The notes under the pieces are model-generated. The model was not told the origin of the DNA and searched no databases. It was given only the letters and a program-made list of their open reading frames with translations. A program made the translations under genes and the position numbers. A stretch of 64,000 nucleotides of DNA, taken from contig JAUIMM010000582.1 in the NCBI GenBank assembly GCA_031769625.1, positions 468,501 through 532,500 of the forward strand. The letters run 5' to 3'. Position 1 is the first letter of the stretch. Every line of letters starts with the position of its first letter. Positions 25,880-37,228 of this stretch are shown here, in pieces. Source of the DNA: Taudactylus pleione (lineage: Eukaryota > Chordata > Amphibia > Anura > Myobatrachidae).

Positions 25880-26290
25880 TACAGGGGGCATTACTGGTGG
25901 CTCACTATAGGGGACATTACTGGGGGCTCACTACAGGGGGCATTACTGGGGGCTAACTACAGGGGGCATTACGGGGGCGTACTACACGGGGCATTACAGT
26001 GGGCTTACTACAGGGGGCATTACGGGGGCTTACTACAGGGGGCATTACAGGGGGCTTGATACAGGGGGCATTACTGGGGGCTTACTGCAGGGGGCATTAC
26101 TGGGGGCTTTCTACAGGGGGCTTACTACTGGGAGCACTACAGGGGCCCTTAGTACTGGAGGTACTGCATAGGGGGACCATTACTGGGGGGCACTACATAG
26201 GCGGCACTGCATAGGGGGACCTCTACAGAGGGCACTGAACAGGGGGACCACTACTGGGGAAACTGCATAGGGGGGCAGCAGCTGGGGCTG
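25880..26290. repeat. Minisatellite inside the hAT-like element
   Basis: Imperfect tandem units of about 20-25 bp built on TACAGGGGGCATTACTGGGG, becoming more diverged towards 26290. Confidence 0.85.
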
Positions 26291-26544
26291 GCATAGGTGC
26301 TGGGGGGGTGGTACATTTTAATTTTGGGGGGCACCAACATTTATCTTGTCTCTGGGCACCTGGGATGAAGTTACGCCACTGACATGTGGTGAGGCCGTAC
26401 CACGTGTGCGCTAACCGCCACCAGCACCAACACCTGCGTTACACATTTACTCACGTCAGTTATATTGTACTCTGGTGTGCCAATTTGTCTGGAGAACTAC
26501 TGCACTCAGCACTATTTGTTTTATTAGCAAAGATCACCCGAGCA

Positions 26545-26974
26545 TAAAGACGCCCACTGCTGCCTTCGTACGTGCACGCGCGATCGCAAACACGCATAAA
26601 TATCGGAAACGTCAAAGTATATCGGCGGACGTTTTTCCCTTGCGCAGGTCTGACCTGCCGCAGCCTAGGAAGCTCTTCGGCCACGCAGGGCTACGTATGC
26701 ACTTGCAGTGGATAATTTATGCACGCCCAGGAAACGGCGTTCAAACGCCCAGGCACCCCTGCATTTCCTTAACCACCCCCTGTCAACACCCCAAAATGGT
26801 CACTTCCTGTCAATCAATCTCCAATGGGCCTCCATGGTCTGCGGGCTCACACGGCGATCGCTGCGGGATCGCACAGCTGCCTTCGCACACGCGCACTGCA
26901 ATGCAGGCGCAATGGCAAACAATCGCTGAGTCTGCGTGCGAATTGCAGTAGCGTCCTCCTCTGAATCAGGCCCT
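26545..26974. mobile_element. Truncated copy of the GGGCCTGATTCATT element, inverted relative to 33142-33595
   Basis: The right end reads CTGAATCAGGCCC. Internal phrases GACGCCCACT, AATTTATGCACGCCC, GTTCAAAC and AATGGTCACTTCCTG match the reverse complement of the element at 33142-33595 in the same order. The left end is missing. A 158-codon plus-strand ORF across it is not a real gene. Confidence 0.65.
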
Positions 26975-27522
26975 CAGTTTGTTCCTCGTATTACTCTGCT
27001 AACACTTTGCACCATTTTATTAGAGGCGGGGATGTAACTATGGAGGTGTGAGCAGTGCCGACACAGTGTCAGCACCATCGATGCCACCCCACGGTCCCTG
27101 CATCTGGCTAGCAAGGTGCTATGCACGGTACCCATCAGCCAGAATAGCACTGGCGGCCCCACACCTGGTCGGCACAGGTCGCAGTAAAGCTCTGGTACGA
27201 CGCTGATTAGAGGAGACAAAATTGAGGTTTTGCCTAAAGCAACCAAACACCGTCTACCTAGTGCATCCCATAAAATGATAGCTAGATTCTGATTGTTGCT
27301 ATGGGCAACACCTGATAAATCTCCACATAAATAAGCCCCAGTGTTTTGCTGCACAACTGATTAATGTCAATCAAAGCTCCCCAAGGATGGAATAGAACAG
27401 GCTGGTATTAGGAACACACTGATGAAAACTGGGGCATAGGAGCAAGCTACTGTAACCCATAGCAACCAATCAAACGTTGGCTACTCCATAGCAACCAATC
27501 ACTCATTTCAAACTTCAGTGAT
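26975..27522. other. Non-coding interval, weak repeat fragments
   Basis: Contains phrases such as TTGCTATGGGCAACACCTGA and TAGCAACCAATCA that recur at 39414-39435 and 53840-53890, so part is dispersed repeat. No gene recognised. Confidence 0.35.
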
Positions 27523-27525
27523 ATA

Positions 27526-27960
27526 GGGCCTGATTCAGACCCGCTCGCGAGTGCACAGCGCTCGCAAGCAGGTCGATGTTCCCCCACTGCGCATGCGCCG
27601 CCCTCGCCCCTGCGAGCGACGGCAGCTCCGGGGCTCACGGGGCGGCTGTCGATATTGATAGACAGCTCGCCCCGTTTTGTAGGCGGGGAGGGGGGTTGGC
27701 TGTACAAGGAACACCCGAAGGAACACTCGTGATGTCAGTAATGGACTTCCTGCTCTATTAGAGAAGGAAGTCCACTCGGGCTTGCAGGAGCCGAGACCCT
27801 AACGCATGGTCTCGTCGCAAGCCTGATGGTCTCGATAATCGCAACCATCGCCAGGCCGCTCGCACAAGCTGTGGGTGGTCACGGCCTGGAGGCCCCCCCA
27901 AAAAAACGCCCTGATTCAGAGCGAGCGCTCGCAAACAGTGAGCGCCTCTGAATCAGGCCC
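27526..27960. mobile_element. Fold-back Harbinger-like element, GGGCCTGATTCAGA family, copy A
   Basis: Ends are GGGCCTGATTCAGACC and CTCTGAATCAGGCCC, with ATA on both sides (27523-27525 and 27961-27963). The 435-bp interior is a chain of nested hairpins built from GCTCGCGAGTGC, GGTCTCG and GCGATGGT-type words. No transposase. Confidence 0.85.
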
Positions 27961-28023
27961 ATAGTCCCTTTCAGGGGTCACTGATGAGGCCTGGATGTGC
28001 TAACACCATTTACATGCATCTTA

Positions 28024-28436
28024 GGCCCTGATTCAGAGCCGGACGCTCTGACAGACCGCTCGCTCTGAAACAGGGCCGGGCTATTTTTTTTTTAGAACCG
28101 CCTCCTGCCCGCTCGCATTAGCTGTGGGTGACCACCCACAGCTATAGCGAGCGGCCAGGAAGATGGTCGCGATGGTCAAGACCATTGCGACCATCAGGCT
28201 TGCGACGAGACCCTTGTGGTAGGGTCTCGTTGCGGCAAGCCCTGGAGTGCTTTCGGCTCAAACTGTAGGCGTTCCCATGGGAATGCCTCCGTCTGGGCAA
28301 CCACGCCCCCGGCACGCCCACCAAAGGGGGCGTGCTGTCACTCACCATCGACAGCACACCCCTCTTCGGTACGAGACCTGGAGCGACGGCTATCCGGGTC
28401 TCGCTCAGCGCTCGCGAGCGGGTCTGAATCAGGCCC
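28024..28436. mobile_element. Fold-back Harbinger-like element, GGGCCTGATTCAGA family, copy B
   Basis: Ends GGCCCTGATTCAGAGCC and GTCTGAATCAGGCCC, flanked by TTA (28021-28023 and 28437-28439). 413 bp with several internal hairpins. It is in reverse orientation to copy A, 63 bp away. Confidence 0.88.
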
Positions 28437-28439
28437 TTA

Positions 28440-29018
28440 ATCCCAATCCCTGGTGTGGTATATCCTCCTCTATATGAGGCATTCCCGGTGACGGACACAC
28501 CAGCCTGGGACACCCAGTAAATGGAATGATCAGGCTGGTACAAGCGTTATATATGTTGGATGAACGCTCCCATGTGAAGCAGGTTATATGGACAGTAGAA
28601 GAATGTAGAACTGATGTTGATTATGTTATTTTGCCTCATTCTAAGGAGAAAAGCGAACATCTGCTGTACCCCTCAGGCCGTTAAACATTAATATGCGTGT
28701 TATTATTCAGCCTGCCGTTAATTGAATTTATTCTGATGTTACAATTCTGCAGCACAGCATGGGACCTGAACACGAGGAATAATGTTCCCGAGTGTTGTTG
28801 CGGATTACAGATTGCTAATGTTTCATTTTGTGTCATTAATATAATGATTTGTGTCACCCATGTAAAACCGATAATGTATAAGATACACATGGACCCGTAT
28901 TACGCCTGCATCTAAATTCATCACAGCGCTACTGTGCCAAATCATGCAAACTAATGGTAGGGAAGGACCACAGAGCTTACAATCTACTGAGATGGATCAC
29001 TACACCAGCCCAGCACAC
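28440..29018. other. Non-coding interval between fold-back elements
   Basis: AT-rich, apparently unique sequence. No ORF with a recognisable product and no strong repeat signal. Confidence 0.4.
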
Positions 29019-29021
29019 TAT

Positions 29022-29425
29022 GGCCCTGATTCAGAGCCGGACCATCGGGCTTGCGACGAGACCCTTGTGGTAGGGTCTTGTGGCCGCAAGCTCCAGAGAG
29101 ATTTCGGCTCTAACACAGCCTGAATCTCTCCACTGACATCACTGGTGATGTCAGTGAGGCCGCCCCCATACGGGAGGCGTTCTCATGGGAACGCCTCCGT
29201 TTGGGCAGCCAACCCCCCGGCCCGCCCACCAAAGGGGGCGAGCTGTCACTCAACATCGACAGCACGCCCCCTTTGGTGCGAGACCCGGAGCGACGGATTG
29301 CCCGTCGCTATCTGTGTCTCGCGCATGCGCACGACGGAGCCGGCTCCGTCGTGCGCATGCGCTCTGGGCCACTATCATCCCGGTTGCGAGCGCTCAGCGC
29401 TTGCGACCGGGTCTGAATCAGGCCC
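29022..29425. mobile_element. Fold-back Harbinger-like element, GGGCCTGATTCAGA family, copy C
   Basis: Ends GGCCCTGATTCAGAGCC and GTCTGAATCAGGCCC, flanked by TAT (29019-29021 and 29426-29428). Same orientation as copy B. It contains the GCGCATGCGCACGACGGAGC hairpin. Confidence 0.88.
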
Positions 29426-29879
29426 TATGTGCAACTATTCAGCAATGACCTGTGATCGGAGCCGCTGGTCGCACTGAAGAATACACGTTACCTTCATGCA
29501 TGACGTATAACAATCATTTTTTAATATTTAATTCAGCCATCCGTTATCTCACAATGCAATGGATAATGGTTATTGAGACACTGGTTGTTTAATAGTTTAT
29601 ACCTTATACAGACAATTAGCAGAAAACACAGTGAACAGATTTGGAAGCAATTTAGTCATATAGGGCTCAATACAAATGTGCAGAGAAAATATAAATGTGT
29701 ATATACGCCTGTATACATCATGAGAAGTGGCAGCACGTATGTATGTATACCTGCTTGGCTACAAGTAGGGCTGCCACCATTTCACTTTCTGATTTAGGAC
29801 AGTGGGGGGACCAGGGGGAGTGGGCAAAACCACAGTATAGTTACACCCACTTTCTTTCTCACATTTCAGGCTGTTATAT

Positions 29880-30345
29880 AACCTCTCTAATAAAGATCCC
29901 CCTCATGCTCCTTTACATGCCTCAGAGCGCCATCATGCCCCCAAGGTTTTATATTTGTCTCAGAGCCACTCGTGCCCCTTTTATGCCTCAGAGCCCACAA
30001 TTCCTCTATATTCCTCAGAGCCCCTCATGCCAATTTAATGCCTCAGAGACCCCCTAATACCTCAGTTTGCCTCAGAGACCTCCTTGCCTGTATATATGTT
30101 TCAAATCCCCCTCATGCCCCTTTATATGCCTCAGACCACCTTCATGCTCTTGTGTATATCTCTGAGCCTCCAATGCCCTTATATATGCTTCAGATGTCCC
30201 CTTGCCCTTATATATGCCCCAGAGCCCCATCATGCCCCTTTATATACCTCAGACCCTGGTGCCCTTATATATACCTCTGAGAATCATCATGCCCTTATAT
30301 AGGCCCCAGAGGCCCCTCTTGCCCTTAATACTGGATTTCCCAGAC
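29880..30345. repeat. Degenerate minisatellite, roughly 30-bp unit
   Basis: Repeated phrases CCTCAGAGCCCC, CATGCCCCTTTATATGCC and CTTATATATGCC recur about every 28-32 bp with much divergence. Overlapping ORFs here follow the periodicity and have no domain. Confidence 0.7.
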
Positions 30346-31002
30346 ACCACTCATCTGGGCTTAGCAAGCCTCCGAACTCGGGACAACACTGATGATTTCT
30401 GGACTGTCTGAGGAATCCTGGACGGGTGATGACCTTAGCCTCAAGGCATTATCATTGTGTACTTGCACTAGTTCTATACTAGGTGCACAAGGTGTGCCTC
30501 CAAACAGGTGTATATTTTCGCTTATGTAACGTCCGGATCTGTGTAGACGCCCTCACTGAGCTCTGCCTACGGGTAAGCGCGCCGTTACACCTCTTTGTTC
30601 ATAAAGGTCGATGTGATAAAAATGCGGATGACTCTGCATCACTCGTACTTATGTGTGCGCGGTGCCAAAACACGCAAAGGATACGCTCCGCAAACAGGTG
30701 CACATTCAGTTCTGCATCAACCCGGTATCTCTACATTAACCGAGACAAAATCTTGTAAATCTTCATTAAAATGTGCGTCTCATATTTCAGCACGTTCAGG
30801 GTTTCACTTTCACTGACTCCCGGCTACAAATTGGAAACTGTGTTTTCATTAGATGGTCATTAGTCTGCAAATTAACCCAACCGATGACTCGTTAAATGGA
30901 ATCTAGCGCTAGTCCCTCAGCCGACGGTAATATTCTCAATACGTTATTGTCTGGAATGATAATGCTCTGTGTTATATCCGGCCAGGAGCTGATTCTGTCA
31001 GC

Positions 31003-32258
31003 TCTCCAGTCTCTCTCTCTCTTCCCCCTGTCTCTCTCTTTCTCTCCCTCCCTCTCTTCCTCTCTCTCCCCTCTCTCTCTTCCTCTCTCTCCCCTCTCCC
31101 CCCTCTCTCTCTCTCCCTCTTCCCCCTCTCTCTCTCTTCCTCTCCTCTCTCTCCCTCTCTCCTCTCCCCTCTCTCTCCCTCTCCCCCTCTCTCTTTCTTC
31201 CTCTCCCTCTCTCTCTTCCTCTCTCTCCCCTCTCCCCCCTCTCTCTCCCTCTCCCCCTCTCCCCTCTCTCTCCCCCTCCCTCTCTCCCCCTCTCTCTCCC
31301 CTCTCCCTCTCTCTCTCTTCCTCTCCCTCTCTCCCTCCCTCTCCACCTCTCTCTCTCCTTCTCCCCCCTCTCTCTTCCTCTCCCCCTCTTCCTCTCCCTC
31401 CCTCTCTCTCTTCCTCTCTCCCCTCTCTCTCCCCCTCTCTCCCTCCCCCCTCTCTCTCTCACTCTCCACCTCTCTCTCTTCCTCTCCCTCTCTCTCTCCC
31501 CTCTCCCACCCTCTCTCTCTCCCCCTCCCCCCTTTCTCTCTCTCCCTCCCCTCTCCCCCTCCCCCCTTTCTCTCTCTCTCTCCTCCTCTCTTCCTCCCCT
31601 CTCCCCCTACGCCCCTCTCTCTCTCTCCCCCTCTCTCTCTCTCCCTCCCCCCTCTCTCTCTCCCTCTCCACCTCTCTCTCTTCCTCTCCCTCTCTCTCTC
31701 CCCTCTCCCACCCTCTCTCTCTCTCCCCCCTCTCCTCCCCTCTCCCCCTCCCCCCTTTCTCTCTCCCCCCTCTCCTCCTCTCTTCCTCCCCTCTCCCCCT
31801 ACGCCCCTCTCTCTCTCCTTCTCCCCCCTCTCTCTTCCTCTCCCCCTCTTCCTCTCCCTCCCTCTCTCTCTTCCTCTCTCTCCCTCCCCCCTCTCTCTCT
31901 CACTCTCCACCTCTCTCTCTTCCTCTCCCTCTCTCTCTCCCCTCTCCCACCCTCTCTCTCTCCCCCTCCCCCCTTTCTCTCTCTCCCTCCCCTCTCCCCC
32001 TCCCCCCTTTCTCTCTCTCTCTCCCCCCTCTCCTCCTCCCCTCTCCCCCTACGCCCCTCTCTCTCTCTCCCCCCCTCTCTCTCTCCCTCCCCCCTCTCTC
32101 CCTCTCCACCTCTCTCTCTTCCTCTCCCTCTCTCTCTCCCCTCTCCCTCTCTCTCTCCCCCCTCTCCTCCCCTCTCCCCTTTCTCTCTCTCTCTCCCCCC
32201 TCTCCTCCTCTCTTCCTCCCCTCTCCCCCTACGCCCCTCTCTCTCTCTCTCTCCCCAT
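31003..32258. repeat. Polypyrimidine (CT/CCT) tract, about 1.25 kb
   Basis: Almost purely C and T on the plus strand, with only isolated A or G. Larger repeats are visible: the landmark CTCCCCCTACGCCCCTCTCT recurs near 31601, 31791, 32041 and 32221. A 477-codon plus-strand ORF and Arg/Glu-rich minus-strand ORFs are composition artefacts. Confidence 0.97.
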
Positions 32259-32521
32259 TCTGTTTTGTAATATTATACTATGCACAAACGATAAACAGGA
32301 ATCCTAATTTGCATATTAAAATTAAGTAGAAAGGAGCTAATTTAAAATATTATTAGGTTAAATAATGGTACCATATCTATTTACAATTTTTCTCAATGTG
32401 CTATAAGAACAGGTACCCGATTGTGTTCCGCTAATGTCTATTATTATTAATGCATTTGTCACTATCTATATTAAGGAGAGAACTTACTCTGGTCTGTGTT
32501 TCTAATTTGTGATTATGTTTA

Positions 32522-32523
<2 letters not shown>

Positions 32524-32566
<43 letters not shown>
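32524..32566. repeat. (TA)n microsatellite
   Basis: About 21 uninterrupted TA dinucleotides. Confidence 0.97.
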
Positions 32567-32568
<2 letters not shown>

Positions 32569-32776
32569 GTATTGTGGTATTATGTAGTGCTGGGATGTCA
32601 CATATAATGAATTGTATTGTGTGATTGTAGCTCCTTAGTGTTACAGCTGCTGCTGTGCTCCCCCTCCCTGAGGGGAAGGGAGGGGGCTTCTGTCAATGCT
32701 TTAGGGTTTGCTATTAGTGAGAGACCACTTTACATTTCTCATAGCCATTTGATCAGCAGCCTATGAATGTCATTTT

Positions 32777-32880
32777 GGGGTCGATGTACTAAGCCTTGGA
32801 GATAGATAAAGTGGACAGAGATGAAGTACCAACCAATCAGCTCCTAGCTGTCACTTTACAGGCTATGATGTAATGAAGAC
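32777..32880. mobile_element. Small MITE, GGGGTCTATTTACTAAGCC type, partial
   Basis: GGGGTCGATGTACTAAGCC followed by GGAGATAGATAAAGTGGACA and AACCAATCAGCTCCTAGCTG resembles the element at 23046-23178. The right end is not clear. Confidence 0.5.
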
Positions 32881-32904
32881 ACATACTGAGAGGCTTTATA
32901 CCAG

Positions 32905-33141
32905 GATCTCATGATTATATGTCAGTCCTCATGAATATATGTCAGTCCTCATAAGCAGCAGCTCTTGGCCTCTTGGATGGGGCTGGCTGCGTTGCCTGTG
33001 CACTAGTCCGGTGAGGAGATGACAGTCCCGGGCTGGCCTTGCCCCTGCACCTGTGCAATGTATCTGGCAGGCACCTGGACTGTAAGCTCTCTGTTAATCG
33101 CAGCCCCTAAGTAAAATCCACTGCTGATCCTCATGAATATT
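32905..33141. repeat. CCTCATGAATAT tandem array, left segment
   Basis: Start of an array with units of about 20 bp (CTCATGAATATATGTCAGTC). It is interrupted by unrelated sequence and then by the element at 33142-33595. Confidence 0.65.
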
Positions 33142-33595
33142 GGGCCTGATTCATTACTGATCGCAACTGTGATTACGCACGCAGAATGCTCCACTGCGCT
33201 CACACTGACTACGCTGACCCGTCGCAGAGTGATTGCCAGGAAGTGACCATTTGGGGAAGGTGACGGGTTTGGCGAAACGCAGGCGTTCCAGTGTGTTTGA
33301 ACTCTGTTACAGGGGCGTGCATAAATTAGCCACGGCGATGCTGTAGCCATCTGCGATGCCGTATACATGCGCTGAGATTAGCAATCCCTGAGTAAGGTCA
33401 GACATTGTGCAGGTGTGCGTGAGGCTGCGATGGTTTTGCAGACATGCTAAGTATTACGGATGTGTGTAAGGTGTAGTGGGCGTCCTTATGTTAGGCTGCG
33501 ACGAGATTGCGATAGCAATCAGTATATTTTCGCAGTGAGATTTTGTGCATAATCACAGCTGCGATCGCAATAGCGATCTGTAATGAATCAGGCCC
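33142..33595. mobile_element. Fold-back element, GGGCCTGATTCATT family, with 7-bp flanking duplication
   Basis: Ends are GGGCCTGATTCATTACTGAT and the reverse-complement-like ATCTGTAATGAATCAGGCCC. The heptamer GAATATT flanks both sides (33135-33141 and 33596-33602). It has inserted into the CTCATGAATATT array. 454 bp, non-coding. A truncated relative in the opposite orientation lies at 26545-26974. Confidence 0.82.
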
Positions 33596-33602
33596 GAATA
33601 TT

Positions 33603-33762
33603 ATACAAACCTCATGAATATTAGTCAGGCCTCATGAATATATGTCAGTCCTCATGAATATTAGTCAGGCCTCATGAATATATGTCACTCCTCATGAATA
33701 TTAGTCAGGCCTCATGAATATATGTCAGTCCTCATCCATATAAGTCAGGCCTCATGAATATA
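33603..33762. repeat. CCTCATGAATAT tandem array, middle segment
   Basis: About eight units alternating CTCATGAATATTAGTCAGGC and CTCATGAATATATGTCAGTC. Confidence 0.9.
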
Positions 33763-35380
33763 TGTAAGGAATCTATATTTGAACCTCTATATACCCCTGC
33801 CTATACCTTCTAATATCCTACCTATAAACCTCTAAGGATGACGCTATTTTGCGTACGCAGTCATCCAGTAAATAAAGACTCCAGACCTAGAACCTGTGGT
33901 TCCAAAGCACAAAGTATTATTCAAGTAAAAGTACAGCAGTTACACGCTATGATCCTCATATAATCTAAGTGCATAGAGATTATACAGACCCAAGTACAAT
34001 GATACATACGCAGCGCTCTCTGGTCCAGATGTAGGCATCAGCAAGAAACCCTCGTCAGTCAGCATTCAGCAAGAAGACTAAGACCAAGTGTTGGAGCACA
34101 CATATTTATACCCCCCAGAAATAGACAACACAATAGAGAACTTTGTTGCTGATGCCATTGGTCCTCAAGGGGGATGCATCTGTTACAGAGCATTTAACAG
34201 GCTGATTCAAATAGACACAACCCAGCCTCTAACAACTGGGGGTCTCTGGGTTCCCGCCTCATGCAACATCCTAACAGTTGTTCATATAATATACATTTTG
34301 TTGCTTGAAGTCTCTGCGGTCCATAAGTTGAGAATGCATGATGCGATCTCCACACCGATAATACCGGAAATCTGTTGAAAGAGTACGCATCAGTACAATA
34401 CCAAACACGGCTTACTTATCATGTATAAAACCTTAGTTACCAAATAATCTTTATTTCACAGCATTTATACTAACTGAACAAACTTAAATCTTATACCTTA
34501 AAGCTTATTAAACCTTTTATGTGAATATGTAATGTGTGAGTATGCGGGGTGTGATGTAAAGACGCTAGTTAACTTGGGGCAGATGCGTGCGCATGAAGCT
34601 AATAAACAGCGTTTTCATACAGGATCTTATGCATTTGCTAATATGCGATTAGTTACCAGCGCAATTATGCGTATTAATGTGTGTATGAGAAATAGTGCAC
34701 TTAAAAATGAAAAAGTGAACACCTAGCAGTGTGGAATGCTGAGCCTTATAGTTCCACACGCCCCCCTCAGCAGCCCCCACCCTTCTCAGGCTCAAAAGTA
34801 AAGTCCTTTGTTCTCCCAGGATCTTGTGTAAATGCAAATTAGCACAGCTACAAGACCCAAACCTAAGATAACACTCTTGGCTTTGAAGGTATTTTATTGC
34901 AGGAAGCCTGCTAATGTAAGGTGTGTATTCGAGCAGGGCCACCTGGAGTGAGAGCAGACGTTATATCCAGGAAGCTTGTCTACACAGGTTAGTTGTCACG
35001 TGGCCATTTGCTCTGTTGTTGCTAATGCAATCCAATTTTGACATACTGTAAAGCCATTTCTAGAATATATCCTTTAGGGGAATTATAATAATATACACTT
35101 TATCCAGAGCACCCAAACTACGTAATGTCATGAAATGGGCTTTTGGTGAATCGCTGTAACTTATGGCGATGGTCACAGATGCATTCGCATGATGCTAATA
35201 GTAATATCTCCACATGTACTAAAGTGTGAGTTTATCTAAAATGGCGCTTAGGCGGCTATTCACAAAATGGCATCTTGCGATCTCATTTCTAAGATGGCGT
35301 CTTGCGGCCAGTCGCAAGATGGTGTCGCTGCGATTCAATTTTAAACTGATCTTGTCTCAGCCAATAATCCAGCTTCAACA
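33763..35380. mobile_element. 1.6-kb insertion in the tandem array, possible LTR
   Basis: The array breaks off at 33764 and resumes with the same phrase TATGTCAGTCCTCA at 35381. The inserted DNA begins TGTAAGGAATC and ends GCTTCAACA, so it is bounded by TG and CA, like an LTR. TATG occurs at both edges (33761-33764 and 35381-35384), but that overlaps the TG end, so the duplication is ambiguous. AATAAA words occur on both strands (plus at about 33871, minus near 34893). No coding region is recognisable. It could be a solo LTR or another retroelement fragment. Confidence 0.4.
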
Positions 35381-35760
35381 TATGTCAGTCCTCAAGCATA
35401 TAAGTCAGGCCTCATGAATATTAGTCAGGCCTCATGAATATATGTCAGTCCTCAAGCATATAAGTCAGGCCTCATGAATATTAGTCAGGCCTCATGAATA
35501 TATGTCAGTCCTCATGAATATTAGGCCTCATGAATATATGTCAGTCCTCATGAATATATGTCAGGCCTCATGAATATGTCAGGCCTCATGAATATATGTC
35601 AGGCCTCATGAATATATGTCAGGCCTCATGAATATTAGGCCTTATGAATATATGTCACTCCTCATGCATATAAGTCAGGCCTCATGAATATATGTCAGTC
35701 CTCATCAATATTAGGCCTCATGAATATATGTCAGTCCTCATTAATATTAGTTCTCATGCG
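35381..35760. repeat. CCTCATGAATAT tandem array, right segment
   Basis: About eighteen units of around 20 bp (CTCATGAATATATGTCAGTC with variants CTCAAGCATATAAGTCAGGC). A boundary at about 35757 leads into unique sequence. Confidence 0.9.
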
Positions 35761-35764
35761 TATT

Positions 35765-36660
35765 GGTTATATTATACCTGCTATTAGTAATTTACCAGAA
35801 TACAGGTTTCTGATAAAGCAATATTACTATTAAAAAAAATGTTGACATAAGACTCCTTAACCTCAACCTGAAGCTATACAGCTGTTGTGCACTAGAAGTC
35901 TCAGCATGCCTGGTTATCAGCTGGTTTGCAGTGACCTCTCGCCTCCAGTCTTCCCATCTCTGCCTCCACTCATCATTTCCAAATAAATGGGATTCTTCCA
36001 GGAGACTGTGCGGCTCAGCTCTGTAATTTGCAGTTCGTGCATCCAAGTCTGCGCCCACACATCCGTGTTCAGTCTTTCTCAGGATTCCTGCTCCCTTCCT
36101 GTCCTCTCCACCCACCATGTTCTCCAAAGCTGTGTCGGAGACTCCTTCTGCTGGGCCTCTGGTTGCTAAGACTTGCCTGCAACGACCTGAAAAAAGCTAA
36201 AATACAAAAATACAATCAGTATAGCAAAAATGTCTTATAACAGTCCCAAATGTAATAGTTTAAGTTCCCAGAGGATCCGCGGACTGATGCAGAGACTCAC
36301 CCAGTGCGATCCTTGTTTGCAGATTTCGCTGCAGTCGCGTTTCCAGGCTTCATGCTAATATCACGATAAGGCCCTTCCCTGTGTAAAAGTGCGCATCTGA
36401 ATGTACAAGGCCAGAGACGCTCACTATCTGGAGCGTAAAGCTTTAAACATCGGTTGCACCATCAAAACTCGCACAAGCCCTATGGCAGGCGTGGTTTCAG
36501 TGACACGTCCGTCACAGGCACATGAGAAGGACAATTTTTGCATAAATTACTGAACAGTTCTCAGTGCGTGCACCAAAATCGGATCTGCACATTTTGAGGC
36601 ACACCATCGGAATGCATGTGCATTGCAAATCAATTTTTCTCACCCATGCACGTTTGCAAA
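35765..36660. other. Non-coding interval, nothing firmly recognised
   Basis: Contains AGTCTCAGCATGCCTGG at about 35897, resembling the CCCAGCATGCC phrase seen elsewhere. No gene and no clear repeat boundaries. Confidence 0.35.
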
Positions 36661-36674
36661 CAATCGGTCAACTA

Positions 36675-37020
36675 AGTGACATACTTACCACTCACCCAAT
36701 TCGCCGACCCCCCTGCATTTTCTAGACAAACCCCTTGACCTTGGGGGGGGGGGGGCTGGTGACGAGATTTGCGATGAATTGCGTCATCATGACTCCGCCC
36801 CTGCTTCACGATGCCGAATATATCGGCATTGAGTAGTGAGGGCGGGCCACGATGATGTGATTATGTGGCCACACCCCCGTTTTGCCCCCATTGCTGTGTA
36901 ATATGCCCAGCCACGCCCCTGTGCAGCGTCACTCCCTCCTGCTTGGCCGACCGTGCTGCCAGAATGTCGGCAGACCTGCTAAGTGAACGTCAGCATCGCG
37001 TGCTTTCTGAATCAGGCCCT
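36675..37020. mobile_element. Composite transposon fragments
   Basis: CATACTTACC at about 36680 resembles the end of the hAT-like element at 38806-39101. GATGAATTGCGTCATCATGA and CCACGATGATGTGATT are the palindromic modules also seen at 23406 and 25298. The right side ends in CTGAATCAGGCCCT at 37007-37020, the terminus of the GGGCCTGATTCA-type elements. Boundaries cannot be fixed. A run of 13 G lies near 36743. Confidence 0.4.
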
Positions 37021-37228
37021 ATATGTCTGACTTTACTGAGTGCAAACAATTGTTTTCTGTTATCAGCCGTTTAGGAATGAAGAGGCTGACTTCAGTATTA
37101 TTTATGTGCTTACATACACTTAGACCGGTGTGCATCAGCAACAATCTGACCCCCATACTAACAGCCTTGCTCTGAAATATCTTACAAAATACAATTAATC
37201 TCTAACTCTCTATGGGCGGCGGGATGTG

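Larger units (their letters stand above)
25458..26381. mobile_element. Non-autonomous hAT-like transposon, 924 bp, with internal minisatellite
   Basis: The element begins CAGTGGCGGAACT and ends AGTTACGCCACTG, good short terminal inverted repeats of hAT type. An identical 8-bp duplication ACATGTGG flanks it (25450-25457 and 26382-26389), as expected for hAT. No transposase is encoded. The left half is GC-rich, with a 34-bp perfect palindrome at 25751-25784. The right half (about 25880-26290) is a tandem array of roughly 20-25-bp units like CTACAGGGGGCATTACTGGG. ORFs through that array are repeat artefacts. Confidence 0.9.

Noticed and set aside
26475..26951. 158-codon ORF
   Set aside because: Lies across a truncated fold-back transposon and has no domain.
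28142..28543. 133-codon minus-strand ORF
   Set aside because: Covers fold-back copy B; overlapping ORFs on both strands reflect CpG-rich palindromes.
30896..32329. 477-codon Ser/Pro/Leu ORF and minus-strand Arg/Glu-rich ORFs
   Set aside because: Produced by the polypyrimidine tract, in which stop codons are nearly impossible. Not proteins.
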